Notes: generated by a model not told the origin, from the letters alone. A stretch of 64,000 nucleotides of DNA from Siphlonurus alternatus (GCA_949825025.1 OX463782.1:37163951-37227950); one strand, 5' to 3'. Counted from the first letter of the stretch, positions 12,790-24,889 are shown. Program-made: numbers and translations.

Positions 12790-13800
12790 AGAGTATTATT
12801 ATGTATTATCTAGGGACCATTTTTTTAATTCAATTTTAACTTTAGCTTTCGTATCAAAATGTTTGAGGGATGGCGGTAGAGCATTCCAGAGTCTTGGCAA
12901 AATATAATTACTGGTCCTCTCTCCAAATCTATTTAAGCTTCTAGGGGCTATGAGTGGATTATTACGTACCAGCAATTCTAGTCTCATATATATGAACTCT
13001 GGGTAGGCCATGCGACTCATCAAAATATCTTTCTACTAATAGTAAATACTCAGAATTTTTCTTCAACGACAATACACCCCAATATTTAAATATATTATCA
13101 TTTGAGTTAAATTTTACCTCCTTTTTCATATTTTTTAGTATTCTTTTTTGCATTTTAGCAAGTGCAGTAAATGCCCCAGAAGGAACAAAACCCCATGACG
13201 TTAAACCATAAATTTTAAGGTCTTTTCATCAACATATTTTTTGATTGCAATAATTTGAAAGAGTGCCGATCTTAGTTTTTTAATTAGATTATTTACATGA
13301 GCATCCTATTTAAAATCTTGATCTATAATGACCCCCAAATATTTATGTTGGTATACTTCTTGAAGAACATTACACATACAACCCAGCTGAAAGTTATGTA
13401 AACATTCATTAGTGTGGGCTTTCAAAGTTAATAATTCTCCAGCCCTTAAAAATTTATTAAATATATGCATAACTTTAGTCTTTTGTAGATTAAGCACTAA
13501 TCCTCTATCATGTGTAAATTCAGAAAGTAAGTCTATATTGCGTTGCATTATGTTCTGTGCTTCTTCAAAATTAAGGTGAGAGCAAATAACAAGTAAATCA
13601 TCGGCAAACATATAAACTTTACAGTTTTTTAACAAAGAAAAAATTTTATTTACATAAATTAGGAAAAATTTAGGTGCCAATATTGATCCTTGTGCTAAGC
13701 CAATGTATATATTTTTAATATTACTATATAGTTTCATCATTAACTTTAACAGTAATTTTTCTCTCCCTTATATTAAGTGAGGACAATAATTTTAATATAC
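12790..13800 (-). pseudogene. Broken LINE (non-LTR retrotransposon) reverse transcriptase
   Basis: At 13,740-13,306 the frame shows the RT signatures GLAQGSILAPKFF (the QG motif), MFADDLLV (the catalytic F/YxDD box) and YLGVIID. After a gap, two other frames at 13,153-12,799 carry the ORF2 C-terminus, including ERTSNYILPRLWNALPPSLK. At least two frameshifts separate the parts, and the endonuclease domain is missing. It is a dead, 5'-truncated copy. Confidence 0.8.
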
Positions 13801-13914
13801 AGGACCTCGTATTCCGATTTCACAGCATCACAGCAAAGTTTTAGACACACGTATTTTAAGTACAATTTTTGTACTTTTTTATATTAAGTCTGTTTTTAAT
13901 CAGTACTATTTTTT

Positions 13915-14162
13915 TACAGCTCACGGCGGTATAATGGGTAGGGATAAAATGTAGGGAAAGAATGGTGGCCACGGCCTGTTACGCGTCCCAGCATTCACTG
14001 AGGTGAAACTGAGGGAACCGTGGAAAACCTCAGTCAGGACGGACACCTCTACATTTTATCAATAAATCAAAGTGATGTCCAAGCCTGAGGACCCACACAC
14101 AAGTGCATCTCACTGCACTGGGTGGAAAGCGAGACGAATTTACCCCAGGGAGGGAGTGTAGG
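13915..14162 (-). mobile_element. 5S-headed SINE, subfamily A, truncated both ends
   Basis: The middle and tail domains are present (GGGTAGGGATAAAATG, GAGGGAACCGTGGAAAACC, GAATTTACCCCAGGGAGGGA). The 5S-like head is missing. Confidence 0.7.
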
Positions 14163-14572
14163 AATTTTGCGGAGTGCGCAGTATCTAATATTTAAGAGTG
14201 AATAAGTTCTTGCTTCTTTAAATGCGAAGTGGAAACAGGTCAATATTACTACTAGGAAATGAAATCACGGAACGGTGCACTTGGCGTTGATTGGCAGCCG
14301 CTAAATTTAACGCCGTGACGTCACCCTCAAGAGGCCCGTCTGGCGTCAAGAGGCGCCGCGGCGGCTCCAAGCGCCAGATACGAAGCCATTGAAACACAGA
14401 TTGAGCTAATCTGGACGCTCTAATTGCCTAAGTGCGCGTACCAACTGTCTGCAGAAACGCACGTCGTCCTCCCAGCATGTTATTATTATGTCGCTCTGGA
14501 AAATCGTACGAAAGGCGAATTTACAAGGCGACAACGGCGATTCGACGTGATTTTTTTTTGTTGTTTACTATT
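14163..14572. other. Spacer, no gene seen
   Basis: This stretch includes a GC-richer patch at 14,300-14,400 with a palindromic GTGACGTCAC (CRE-type) site. No exon or RNA gene could be supported. Confidence 0.3.
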
Positions 14573-14762
14573 TTTTTTCTACAAGGATACACCCCTATGA
14601 GTTTGGAGCTCGCGACGGGGTAATGGGTAGGGATAAGGTAGGGAAAGGATGGTGGCCAAGGCCTGTTACGCGTCCCAACATTTGTCAAGGTAAGACTGAG
14701 GGAACCGTAGAAAACCTCAGTCAGGACGGACACCATTACTTTCTATATTAATGGACCAAAGC
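14573..14762 (-). mobile_element. 5S-headed SINE, subfamily A, 3' half
   Basis: It runs from CTACAAGGATACACCCCTAT through GGTAGGGAAAGGATGGTGG to GACACCATTACTTTCTAT. Only the tail and part of the middle domain remain. Confidence 0.7.
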
Positions 14763-15758
14763 TTACAGCTTTTACATCAAAATCACGTCGCATTGACGTT
14801 TTCGCCATGTGAATCCGCCTTTATGCGACTATATAGCGCATTCGTCAGGATTGCGGTGGTGAATATATCGTTAATTACGATGATATTTTTTTAATTCCAA
14901 ATATGGCCGCAAATGGATGTTACAAAGTAAGTGTTTCGCGTCGCGTAATAAAACACATCATTTGAATCTGCATTAATGAAGGAGATACATTATATTATAA
15001 CCATTATTTTTATAATATCTTTATGACTTTTTTTTTATTTTGTTACTTTTCGGTAAAATCAATTTAACATGGACACCACTGGCAGTAAAAACTGACTGTG
15101 ACTGTTCCTCGTCAGATCACTGAAGTTTAAGTGAGTGGTAAAAAAAAAAAAAAATTAAATGGGTGAACATTTTTGAGAAAAAACACGATGCTTCTCCAAT
15201 GCAGAGTTCAATTGTTTCGTTTTTTGAAATCTTAGCTTTTTAATATACAGATCTCAAATTACATAATCTGGATGGTTATATGATCGATAAAATTATCAAA
15301 ATTACAAAATTTAAAGAGATAGTAAGTAAAAACAATTTTGTTTTGACTAAAAAATATAAAAGAACGATAAAAAGTAATATTCTATATTCTATAATATGTA
15401 CTATTATGTTTAATGTCAATAATATTTTTTTTTCTTTCAGATAATTTTGTATTATATTAGTATGTAGTCACAATGTATCAAATGGTATTTAATGTGAACA
15501 AAAAAATAAAATAATGCACTACCAGACTCATAAGTACCAAGCGTCTCCGCGGGTTTCTGGGAAAAGACTCGACTGACACAAATCCAAAACGTTATCAGCT
15601 GATCGCTCTGAATTGCCGGCCATATAAGAAGACAGAGATAACCGGGCGTGCCGAAATTCACTTTGTCTTGGAGACTCGTGCGAATTTCTAGTCGATGTCA
15701 TCAATGGCATTCAATAAGAAATGATAATTACTGAAAGGACAGAAATTCAAATAGAAAG
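14763..15758. other. Intergenic, AT-rich, no gene seen
   Basis: Low-complexity AT-rich sequence with an A14 run near 15,141. No exon, RNA gene or catalogued repeat was recognised. Confidence 0.3.
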
Positions 15759-15952
15759 CAGGCGCGGATCCAAGAGGGGGGGGGGGGGGGGGCTGAGGGG
15801 CTGCATGTTAAATTTTGAATTTAACATGGGCAATTTAGGCATTTCTCCCACTCCAATTTTTTTTTTTAACATTGGCCTTATGGAGGCAGCCCCTCACATA
15901 CTTTTCCAGCCCCCTTCCCCCCTCCCGATTTTTTTTTCTGGATTCGTGCCTG
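15759..15952. mobile_element. hAT-type MITE (GGATCC family), diverged copy
   Basis: The left end is CAGGCGCGGATCCAAG and the right end GGATTCGTGCCTG. The interior has the family marks TTTAACATGGGCAATTTAGG and CATTGGCCTTATGGAGGCAG, plus a G-run. No clear target duplication remains. Confidence 0.6.
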
Positions 15953-16576
15953 CTGCTGTGAAATATGTGAAAGTTTCGAATTTTAATTTTTTATAGCTTT
16001 ATATTTTAATATCATATGAAGGTTTCATTCAAAATCATTATCTTAACTCAAAGGGAAATTGAAGGTAAAGAATACCTAAAAAAATATGGTCACAGTTGAT
16101 CAAGGGACGTTTAAAACGCACTAATATACCTTATGGAAAAATTTGAATCGGAGAATTAATTAAAAAGTACCATATTCGGTAAGATTTTTATTTGAATAAT
16201 TAACATGTGAGTTATAATATAACACGATTAAATAGTGTGCCACAAAAATTCCCCCGTAAGGTGTGAGCTTTTCACAGGGAACGCATGCAATTAAGGGACG
16301 CTCTCTCGCCTTCAATTGTTTTTCCTCTGCTATACTGGGATGTAATGACAGTATGTAAGGTATGTTATCTGAAGTAATGCGATCAGCTTTACTGCGACAA
16401 TGTTGTGAGAGACAAAGTAGTAGACATATCATCACCGCTGCATTCCGAGCCGTCTTTCGTGCAGCTAGACGACTCTGCTAGTGAAGATGGGTGACCGCTC
16501 GCATTACCTGCGTGCTCGGAGCTCGGAGTATTTGCAAATTGTCCTCTGAAATTATTGAATTAACGATTAATCTCAA

Positions 16577-16912
16577 TGGAGTATCGAACTCAACATTTTT
16601 TATTGCAGAAATAGATAGAGGGTGCAAAGTAATGCTATATCAGCTATATCCTGATTTTTTTTCAGATTTTTTACAGCCCTTGAATTATTTTTAAAAAATT
16701 ATTGAGAGTCCTTTCTGTGACGTCACGCGGTGTCAAGTCCTATCCTTTTCTTAAGGAGAGGCGCCTCGTGACATCATAAAATGGACTTTCAATGATTTTT
16801 TTAGATATATCCAGAGCTGTAAAAAATCTGAAAGAAATCAGGGTAGCATAACTTTGCACCCTCTATATCCATTTCTAATAGTAAAAAATTTTAAGATCGA
16901 TACTCCATTGCT
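16577..16912. repeat. Foldback MITE family C, diverged copy
   Basis: The arms are TTATTGCAGAAATAGATAGAG...CAGATTTTTT and their inverted complement on the right. The centre is near TCCTATCCTTTTCTTAAG. Related copies lie at 24,113-24,442 and 27,636-27,966. Confidence 0.6.
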
Positions 16913-17283
16913 TCAGCGTCATAATGTTAAAATTTCTGTCAGACGAAATCGAATGAAATAAATTTTAAAAATTCAAGGATGGTCTGAAATATAATCGCTT
17001 ATTGATTGAATTCAAGGGGGTGGTTTCCTTACACAATCCATAAGGCCCCATGTTAAACTTCTACCTCCGTTTTCACGAAAGTGCATGATCAGACAGATCC
17101 ACTTCAAAATTTGTATTATATGCCGTCATGACGAGTTTAAAGCTTAGAACTATGCGATCGCATACGATACAAAATCATATACGATAATAAGTAGTATATT
17201 TTACGAAGCTGTGTGCGCGGCTACACCTGATTGCACTAGGTTCATAATTTTTAAATAATGCGATCTTGTTGACACAGCTTTAA

Positions 17284-17419
17284 TGTACACTCGTCGCCTT
17301 GGAAAATTTCCCACTTGCAGCCTTGTTAATCACCATACTCTTTGTTATTCTTACGGGCTATGGTGATTATCTGATTAACAAATTCGCAAAGGGAAATTTT
17401 CTGAGGCGACGAGTGTACA
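17284..17419. repeat. Foldback, 136 bp, ends TGTACACTCGTCGCC
   Basis: The left arm starts TGTACACTCGTCGCCTTGG and the right arm ends GGCGACGAGTGTACA. A broken second copy lies at about 29,050-29,143 and ends GGCGATGAGTGTACAC. Confidence 0.65.
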
Positions 17420-17569
17420 CAGGCAACACAAGTTAAGAAAAGACAAAAAATCAACTATTATTATATATGTGTATTTATTTATTGTTTATTGTTGATGAAT
17501 CTTTAATTTTATGATAATCAGGGGGCTGCATGGCTGCATGCATCCTGCGACTATATAAACTACATGTGT

Positions 17570-17890
17570 ACACGGGTCTTTCACCATACGTCATAGAACA
17601 ATATGCGACGTCACGATTTTGTAGGCAAATCACTGTCAGCGGCTCATCACTCTCATCAGATAAGTGCTAAAGTTGGTTTAGAAATTAATATTTCCTGCCT
17701 ATACATAAAATATATTCGTATCAATTTTCTTACAATTTTCTTTCATAAATGGTAACAATAAAAAATATTTGCCGGCCAAAACTAAAAATAGATGTTGTGG
17801 AGTTACGTTAACCCGCACAGCATAGGATTTTAGGATTTTCGGCCTACATCCCGAAGATCTTCGGGCAGTTTCGGGTATTTCCGTGTTACC
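17570..17890 (+). repeat. Dispersed repeat, inverted partner at 23,430-23,775
   Basis: Shared marks include GGGTCTTTCACCATACGTCA, GCTAAAGTTGGT and CCCGAAGATCTTCGGG. The other copy is inverted and carries a T-rich expansion. The class is unknown. Confidence 0.5.
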
Positions 17891-18446
17891 CATAACGTAA
17901 ACATGAAACTCCCATATTATGATTTTAAAAGTCTCGATATAAATAAAGTGATATTAAAATTAACATGCGATGAGGCAGCCAAATATTTTACATTTTTTTT
18001 TTTCTCAGATTTTCAACATTAGATTTACATGAACATTTAAAATTCGGGTGGGGCTAATGTTAATGTAGATCGTATCCATATTTCGGTGAGGGGACTCCAG
18101 CTCGCTACATCCGCGCCTCTGGCTGGTAGTCTGCACATGACTTACAAGCAGGTACGAGCCAGGTTTGCAGACAAGATCTGATAGCCAGTTCCTACACAAT
18201 CGGCCCATCAGGCCAAATTATTGTAATTACGCCACGCGCGCGGGGGCTGCTGGGAGCGTGGGTTCGTGACGTCACACCCACGTGACTTGAGCACAAACAA
18301 AATCACCGCTTTGCCCACTTCAGAGTCCGATATGCTTGAAGTAATGTTTTCAAAACTTTATTAAAAAATTTGTTTTACAACCTGTTTGGTATCGATGCTC
18401 TATCATTTTTATACTAACACAAATCAGACACCTCCCGAATTCAAAT

Positions 18447-18871
18447 CAATTTAATCTTTCATTCGCTAAGATCTCTCTTCGTCTAATTTCCTCCTGTTTT
18501 GCCCCATTTTAGAGAAAAAAGACGAGATTACGGGGGACATTCACAAAGCACTTTAACCCCCACTTTAGCCCCGATTTTTAACCCTGGTGCTAAACATGGT
18601 ACTAAACCAGGGGCTAGCCATGTTAAGCTCATAGCTTAGCACCATGTTTAGCACCAGGGTTAAAAATCGGGGCTAAATTGGGGGTTAAAGTGTTTTGTGA
18701 ATGTCCCCCATGGTCTTCTTTCCTCTTATATTGAGCGAAAATTGTTAGAAATATTATTGTCTCCATTTCATCGTCATTGAACTTTGAGCGAGGAGGAAAT
18801 AAGATGTGTTTTAGAGGTAGTAAGATTAGGTTTAGACGTGTAAAGGATGAGTTGAAGACGTAATTTTTCAA
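18447..18871 (-). mobile_element. MITE family D, copy 4, split by a foldback
   Basis: An inverted family D copy with the landmarks GACGAGATTAC and GAGCGAGGAGGAAATAAG. It ends GAGTTGAAGACGTAATTTTT. A 178-bp palindrome interrupts it at 18,532-18,709. Confidence 0.65.
18532..18709. mobile_element. Near-perfect palindromic MITE, ends GGGGGACATTCACAAAGC
   Basis: The arms run from GGGGGACATTCACAAAGCAC to GTTTTGTGAATGTCCCCC and mirror each other with few mismatches. The centre is AAGCTCATAGCTT. The tip core ATTCACAAAG recurs in three other foldbacks in this window. It is inserted into family D copy 4. Confidence 0.75.
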
Positions 18872-18993
18872 CTACAGAAAATCCATCCTCTAAAATACAA
18901 GCTTCTGGTTTGGGCTTACAATTTAAAGTGCTCTGATTGGCTAAAACTCGGCTTGCGCAAAGTATAAACAATGGCGCACGTTCCTGCTATGCC

Positions 18994-19149
18994 CAGGCGC
19001 GGATCCAGGGGGGAGACTGCAGCCCCCCCCCCCCCGAAATTTTGAATTTAATATGGGCAAAATAGGCATTTTCCCCAATCATATTTTTTTTTTAACATTG
19101 TTTTTATGGAGGCAGCCCCCTTCAAAATTTTTTTCTGAGTCTTTGCCTG
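18994..19149. mobile_element. hAT-type MITE (GGATCC family), perfect target duplication
   Basis: A 156-bp element starting CAGGCGCGGATCCAGG and ending GAGTCTTTGCCTG. It is bounded by identical 8-bp repeats GCTATGCC at 18,986-18,993 and 19,150-19,157. The right TIR has drifted, but the duplication is intact. Confidence 0.75.
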
Positions 19150-19544
19150 GCTATGCCCTGCATGGTTTTGCCAGGCTTAAGAAAACTCTGCTTGCGCCGA
19201 AAAGCAAGAAGTCAAACCTAAAATTTTAACATACGACTTATCATGACTTACAAAGCACGCTGAACAGAAAGCTCGTATTTTAAGCTTTATGTTTTTAACC
19301 ATGGCGTCACATTTTGCTTGATTTCTGCAGATCAAAATGTGGAATTTCATCAGATCATCACCGACCGTTTTCATATACACGCACGGTTTTATTGACAGCA
19401 AAGATCGTGCGTTCAAGTCGACCACAGCTCCACCAAGTGTGAACACGATCCGTCACATCAGCCTGACAATGGCCGGAGAATGTGGGAGAGAGGGCGCCTG
19501 CACTTCGATGATAAACCCCAATATCTTATTACCTGCGGGCCGAG

Positions 19545-20033
19545 ACTGAAAAGTAGTCTCCACTTTTCATTGGTGTGACGTCACACGACCCTCCCATTAG
19601 ATTAGACAGTAATAGTTGCATTTTTTTATTTCATAGTTAAAAAATATACATAAAATTATGCTTTTCTGAATTTTTTCAGATTTTTTGGAGTGCGGAAGCT
19701 AAATGTTAAAAAAAATATTTAAATAAATATTTGAATTAGAGTGATACAACCTGATGGGACAATCGTGACGTCATCAATAGCCAATCACAGCACGACAAAA
19801 TGACGTCACGGTTGTCCCATCAGGTGTACCACCCTAATTCAGATATTTTAAGCATATATATTGTTTTAATTAGTTCCCGACGCACTCCAAAAAAATCTGA
19901 AAAAATTCAGGAAAGCATAATTTTAGGTATGTTTTCTAATTATGAAATAAAAAAATGCAACCATTATTGTCTATTGCATTGGAGGTTCGTGACGTCACAC
20001 CAAAGATAATTTGGAGACGACTTTAGCTCAGAG
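19545..20033. repeat. Foldback of about 490 bp with a GACGTCATCAATAGCCAATC core
   Basis: The left arm begins near AGTAGTCTCCA...TTGGTGTGACGTCACAC. The right arm ends GTGACGTCACACCAAAG...TGGAGACGACT. Both arms contain GCATAATTTTA-type and AAATTCAGATATT-type stretches in mirror order. A relative of the inner part is at 41,275-41,880 in WBP11 intron 8. Confidence 0.65.
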
Positions 20034-20180
20034 GGCTTGCTTTCTGATGTATACGAAATGCTCGAACTTGACGGCATTGATGCGCACTGTGTTGCACAGT
20101 TTGGACGAAAGTTGCGACGTCTCTTTTCATGAGAACAAGGGGGGGGGGGGGGGGGGGGCTCTCTCGATATTTTGGATTTA

Positions 20181-20346
20181 ACATATAATGGGCGCGATTC
20201 ACGAAGCTGTTAGTCAGGTTTCTAATCACGTTTAACTAGGTGCTTTAACACGTAAAACAGGTATATTTAAACGTGGTTAAGGTTAAGCTAAACGTGGGTA
20301 GAAACCTGCATGGCTAACTTCTTCGTGAATCGCACCCATTATATGT
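20181..20346. repeat. Foldback, 166 bp, ends ACATATAATGGGCGCG
   Basis: The arms ACATATAATGGGCGCGATTC and GAATCGCACCCATTATATGT are near-perfect complements. ATTCACGAAG lies just inside each tip. The interior has TTTCTAATCACGTTTAAC and its imperfect mirror. Confidence 0.7.
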
Positions 20347-20539
20347 ATAATATAGGCAGTATTATGTATTTTACACACTAATTTTTAATTAACATTAACT
20401 GACCTCCATTTTATTTCCCACCCCTGTTCTCCAATGAATAGTGCGGCTCAGGACATACGAACGTTTTCTGCTATGGTTTTGTGGAAAGGTATGTTGAAAT
20501 TGTATTATTGGGGGAAAGGGAGGGATTATGTATCTTTAC

Positions 20540-20832
20540 CTTTACCCCTATGAGCTTGAATGAATGGGCTCCCAACATTTCATTGCTGATACTGAGGGAA
20601 CTGTGGAAACCTCTTCAGTTAGGACGGATACCTCCTATCAATGAAGCAAAGTTATATCCAAAGTATGGGGAACCACACACAAGTACATCACTGCACTGGG
20701 TGGAAAGCGAGATGAATTTACCCCAGGGAGGGAGCAACGTAATTTTTACTTGAAACGGTCAAACATCCAAGTACTAACCACGCTCGACGTAGTTTGACTT
20801 CGGTGATCTGGTCAAACGCACTGTGCCACACC
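20540..20832 (-). mobile_element. 5S-headed SINE, subfamily A
   Basis: The head is present in reverse (CATCCAAGTACTAACCACGC). The middle domain and a shortened tail follow. An internal deletion removes part of the GGATGGTGGCC region. Confidence 0.7.
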
Positions 20833-21080
20833 TTCCACAGTGGAATATTCCATTGTGACCTGCAGGGCGCCAGTGCGCCTACAGATTAGATAAATTGCCG
20901 AAAATATATAGGCAGATAGTGTCATATAATTAACGTGGTATCTTACCGGGAGCACATTAAGACTGAATTATCGACAAATCAAGATACCGAGTAGGACCTT
21001 GTGACCTTTGTTATGAAACAACAAAATCAAGACGAATTAAAACAGTGGAATCCAAGAATATGTGAAACGATAATAATGTG

Positions 21081-21336
21081 ATATAATATTATCATGTTTT
21101 ATTTGCTATTAAACTCTATAACTCTCGTCTTTTTTCCTCTTATTTTGCACCATTTTGGAGGAAAAAAGACGAGAATACGTATTTTTTCCTCTTCCTAAAA
21201 ATTAAAAGCTAAAAATATTGTCTTTTGATTTCATCCTAACTTAAATGAGGAAGAAATAAGATGTGTTTTAGAGGTAAAAAGATTAGGGTTAGGCGTGTAA
21301 AGGATGAGCTGAAGACGTAGTTTTTCAACTAGGGTA
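21081..21336 (-). mobile_element. MITE family D, copy 5
   Basis: An inverted copy with GCTATTAAACTC, TTTTGCACCATTTTGGAG and GAGCTGAAGACGTAG marks. Confidence 0.6.
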
Positions 21337-21552
21337 AACAAGACAACCATAATGGTTAAGATTTAGTGTTAAAAGATACGAAAATAGCCCTTATCAGAAA
21401 AAAAGTGTTACGGACTGAAGTTCCCGTGTTAATTTTGGGAGCGGCTACCCCCGAGGACTGGTTCAAACCGGTTCAATTTGGTACACTTGATCCGCGGCCG
21501 TGAGGAACCAACTGGGTGCGTTCATTGCATGCGTGACATACTCTCAGAAAAC

Positions 21553-21823
21553 GAGTTGAAATAATTTTTATGTTTTATTCGCTATTATAAGCTCTCTTCT
21601 CGTTCTCGTCTAATTTCCTCCTACTTTGCACCATTTTAGAGGGCAAAAGAGGTGAAAAAGACGAGATTACGTCTTTTTTCCTCTTCTTGAACACAAAATG
21701 TTAGAAATTTTGTCTTCATTTCATCTTCACTTTGAGCGAAGAAGAAATAAGATGCGTTTTAGAGGTAAAAAGATTAGGGTTAGACGTGTAAAAGATGAGT
21801 TGAAGATGTAATATTTCAACTAG
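21553..21823 (-). mobile_element. MITE family D, copy 6
   Basis: An inverted copy whose left tip GAGTTGAAATAATTTTTATG pairs with the right tip ATATTTCAACTAGG. This pair shows the family's terminal inverted repeat well. Confidence 0.65.
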
Positions 21824-21924
21824 GTGGAAGCTGCTCGCCCAAATAATGTCAATTATATAACTTATAACATTGCATGGTACCAAACAGTATCAGTCATAGA
21901 GCGCCTTTCCCGGCGTAATCTGGT

Positions 21925-22255
21925 AGACTTGCAGTGCATTGACTGGTTCTCGTTAGGTCACCGAAGTCAAGCTACGTCGAGCGTGGTTATTACGTGGATG
22001 GGTGACCGTTTTAAGTAAAAATTACATTGCACCCTCCCTGGGTTAAATTCATATCGCTTTCCACCCAGTGCAGTGATGCACTTGTGTGTTGGTTCCCCAG
22101 GCTTTGGAGACCACTTTGTTCCATTGATAAAAAATAGAGGCCGGTGTCCGTCCTGACTGAGGTTTTCCACGGTTCCCTCAATCTCATCTCAGTGAATGTT
22201 GGGACGCGCACCAGGCCTTGGCATACCTTATCCCTACCCATTACCCCACCTTTAA
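21925..22255 (+). mobile_element. 5S-headed SINE, subfamily A, good head
   Basis: The head reads TGACTGGTTCTCGTTAGGTC then ACCGAAGTCAAGC then GGATGGGTGACCG. This aligns with an arthropod-type 5S rRNA gene over most of its internal promoter. The middle domain follows. The tail is cut short in CCATTACCCC. Confidence 0.8.
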
Positions 22256-22284
22256 CTCCAAGCTAAATCATTATAAATAAGAAA

Positions 22285-22475
22285 AGACGCCCTCCGTAGT
22301 TCTCCAGAGCTGAGGCGGGAGTTCACGCGGGGGCGGGCTGGCGGGTCAACACGCAGGAGAGGCGAGGAGGCGGGGAGGCGCCATTGTCCAACGCGACTGC
22401 GCGGCGCCGTCTTTGGGCGTCGCTCAAGCAGCAAACGGCGCTCCTCTCCGCTCGGGCGCGCACCAAAGTTAGCAC
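22285..22475. promoter_or_regulatory. CpG-rich patch of unknown role
   Basis: This is about 190 bp of strongly GC- and CpG-rich sequence (GGCGGGAGTTCACGCGGGGG, GCGCGGCGCCGTC) inside AT-rich repeats. It contains GGCGCCATTGT, a YY1-like site in reverse. It could be a promoter or first exon, but no splice-consistent coding exon follows on either strand. Confidence 0.25.
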
Positions 22476-23429
22476 GTAATATTATTATTATCACCTAGCC
22501 TTTGTCCCGCATCGAGTTTTTTTTTTTTACAGCGCCGCATGACGTGCTTTTGAAACCCAGTCAACCCTAAATCTTGAGATGCTATTTAAGAATGTGGCAG
22601 CAGCATCTTCTCAAGAAATGTGACCATGTTTTTCCTAGCCTCATTATATTTTTTTTTTATGGGATGAATGGAACGTTTTTGTGTCGCTCCTTCTCGAGTC
22701 TATATATCCCAACAGGTTTACGTTCCCTTCTTCCTGCTAGTTTTTCAGTTGTGCAAATTCACAGGGAGTCTCTTACCTGTGTTATCTATAAGCTACTGAG
22801 TCTAATACATAAAGGACCATGCAAGGTTTTGCTCGAAAAAATTTAAAATTTTGATCTTTGCTATTAAGAGGATACGGCAATCAATGTGAAAGACATCAAT
22901 TAAATATAAAGTTAAATTATTTTTTAAAATTTGTCTGATGGTATGTGACAACTATATTTATGATGTTGTCAATTCTGAATTCTGAACAATTATGCTGTGG
23001 CTGCTGTCAAAGCATTTACTTGATTTTATTACAATGATCAAATTAAGATGAAGTTATATTCCAGCATAATTTGCTATTATTGGAAGCAGTGGTGAAAAAA
23101 AATCACCAACATTAGCGGTGTACCTTAGCCAGGGGGACGGAAAGGGCCCCGCCGAAAATTTGGATTTAACATACATTAGCCTTATGGAAACAGACCCTCC
23201 CTCCACCCTCCCCCCGAAAATGGGCCTGTTCCCTGCATGCTATAAAACCGCAGCCATACACGATCTTATGGGACCAGCGATAACACATATGATATTCACG
23301 GCCTGTCAACGATATTGTCCAACTTACTTATTTCTTGTTGCAAGCTGCTTATTTCAACATTATTATAAGATTATTCAAAGTGACCTATATTATATGGGAG
23401 TTTCATGTCATATATGTTTGCATTTTGAG
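22476..23429. other. Intergenic, no gene seen
   Basis: AT-rich spacer. A decayed GGATCC-type patch near 23,130-23,225 keeps TTAACAT...TTAGCCTTATGGA. Confidence 0.3.
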
Positions 23430-23775
23430 TAGTACGGAGATGCCCCAAGATCTTCGGGATGTAGGCAGAAAAACTCAAAATCCTATTCTGTCCGTGTTAA
23501 CGTAACTCACAACATCTCTTTTTTTTTTTTTTCTTTCTTTTTTTTTTTTTTTGGTGGCCAAATATTTTTCTTTAATAGTATTGGTTCTTCTTGTCACGTA
23601 CTATTTATATGAAAGAAAATTCTAAAAAAAATAATGCGAATAGCGAGGAGAAATTAATTTCAAGACCAACTTTAGCACCTATCTGCTATGCCGATGACAA
23701 TGTTTTGCCTACATAATCATGACGTCATATTGTTTTATGACGTATGGTGAAAGACCCGTATATAAAATTTCAGAA
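23430..23775 (-). repeat. Dispersed repeat, inverted partner of 17,570-17,890
   Basis: It carries AGATCTTCGGGATGTAGG, CGTGTTAACGTAACTC and GACGTATGGTGAAAGACCCG in reverse order to the other copy. A pyrimidine T-run near 23,519-23,552 interrupts it. Confidence 0.5.
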
Positions 23776-24112
23776 ACGTATTGAAAAATGAACACCGAGG
23801 AACAAGCACAATGAAAGCAGTTGATGAAGCAGTTTTCTCAGTAAATCAAACGAGCAGCAGCGTGCGTGAGGCGCCTCCCGCGACCTTGGTCGTCACTAAG
23901 GTCGAGAATGACACCTTCCAGCCCAGCAGATGGACCGTCCGAGCGCTGGCTGATTAATGATGATGCTGTGATTGCATTATTTTCACCTGCAGTCGACCTC
24001 TCGTGCCGCCGCCCCCGCTGCTGCTGCGACATCGCGGGAGTGTTATGTTGTGATTTCTTTTACAAGGTTACAGAGTATATAATATACACTAGTTGAAAAA
24101 TTACGTCTTCAA

Positions 24113-24442
24113 TGGACAACATACATGAAAAATTTTATTGCAGAAATGAATAGAGGGTACCAAAATTATGCTACTCTGAATTTTTTCAGATTTTTTTGAG
24201 TCCCGGAACTATTTTTAAATAATTATTGAAAGTTCTGTGATTTCAGTTGGCACCCCTGAATCCTTAATAAAAAGGATAGAGACTGGACGCCTATTGACGC
24301 TTCCAGGGGGCGTGGCCGCAGTTTCAATAATTATTTAAAAATAGTTCTGGGTCTCAAAAAAATCTGAAAAAATTTAGAATAGCATAATTTGGTACCCTCT
24401 ATTCATTTCCACAATAAATTTTTTTCATGCAGGTTTTGTCCA
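24113..24442. repeat. Foldback MITE family C, inserted in family D
   Basis: The ends are TGGACAACATACATGAAAAA and CATGCAGGTTTTGTCCA. The inner arms have TTCAGATTTTTTTGAG and its mirror. The centre is near GATAGAGACTGGACGCC. A near copy lies in the opposite internal orientation at 27,636-27,966. Confidence 0.7.
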
Positions 24443-24567
24443 TTCATCCTTTACACCTATAATCCTAATCTTGTTACCTCTAAAATACATCTTATTTCTT
24501 ATTTGCTCAAAATGAGGATGAAATAAAGACAATATTTCCACATAATATGCTCAAGAAGAGGAAAAAA

Positions 24568-24889
24568 TACACACTAAATTTTTAGATGCTGAATTGGTTT
24601 CAGTACTTTAAGTCAGTACAAAATTGCTCCAGTCAGTACAAAATTTCTCTAGTTTCGTCTTACATCCAGCACTTTTGACCTATAAAACACTTATTCCAAG
24701 TACAAATTTGGTACTGAAATAAGAGAGTAAAAAAAAGTACAAAAATTGACTCTCTTTTTTCAGTACCAAATTTGTACTTGGATTAAGTGTTTTATGGGTC
24801 AAAAGTGCTGGATGTAAGACGAAACTGGAGCAATTTTGTACTGACATAAAGTACTGAAACCAAATCAGCATCTAAAAATTTAGTGTGTA
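24568..24889. mobile_element. Palindromic MITE, 322 bp, ends TACACACTAAATTTTTAG
   Basis: The arms TACACACTAAATTTTTAGAT and ATCTAAAAATTTAGTGTGTA are perfect at the tips and close over the whole length. TA at each tip could be the target duplication of a Tc1/mariner-type MITE. It is inserted into family D copy 7. Confidence 0.7.
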
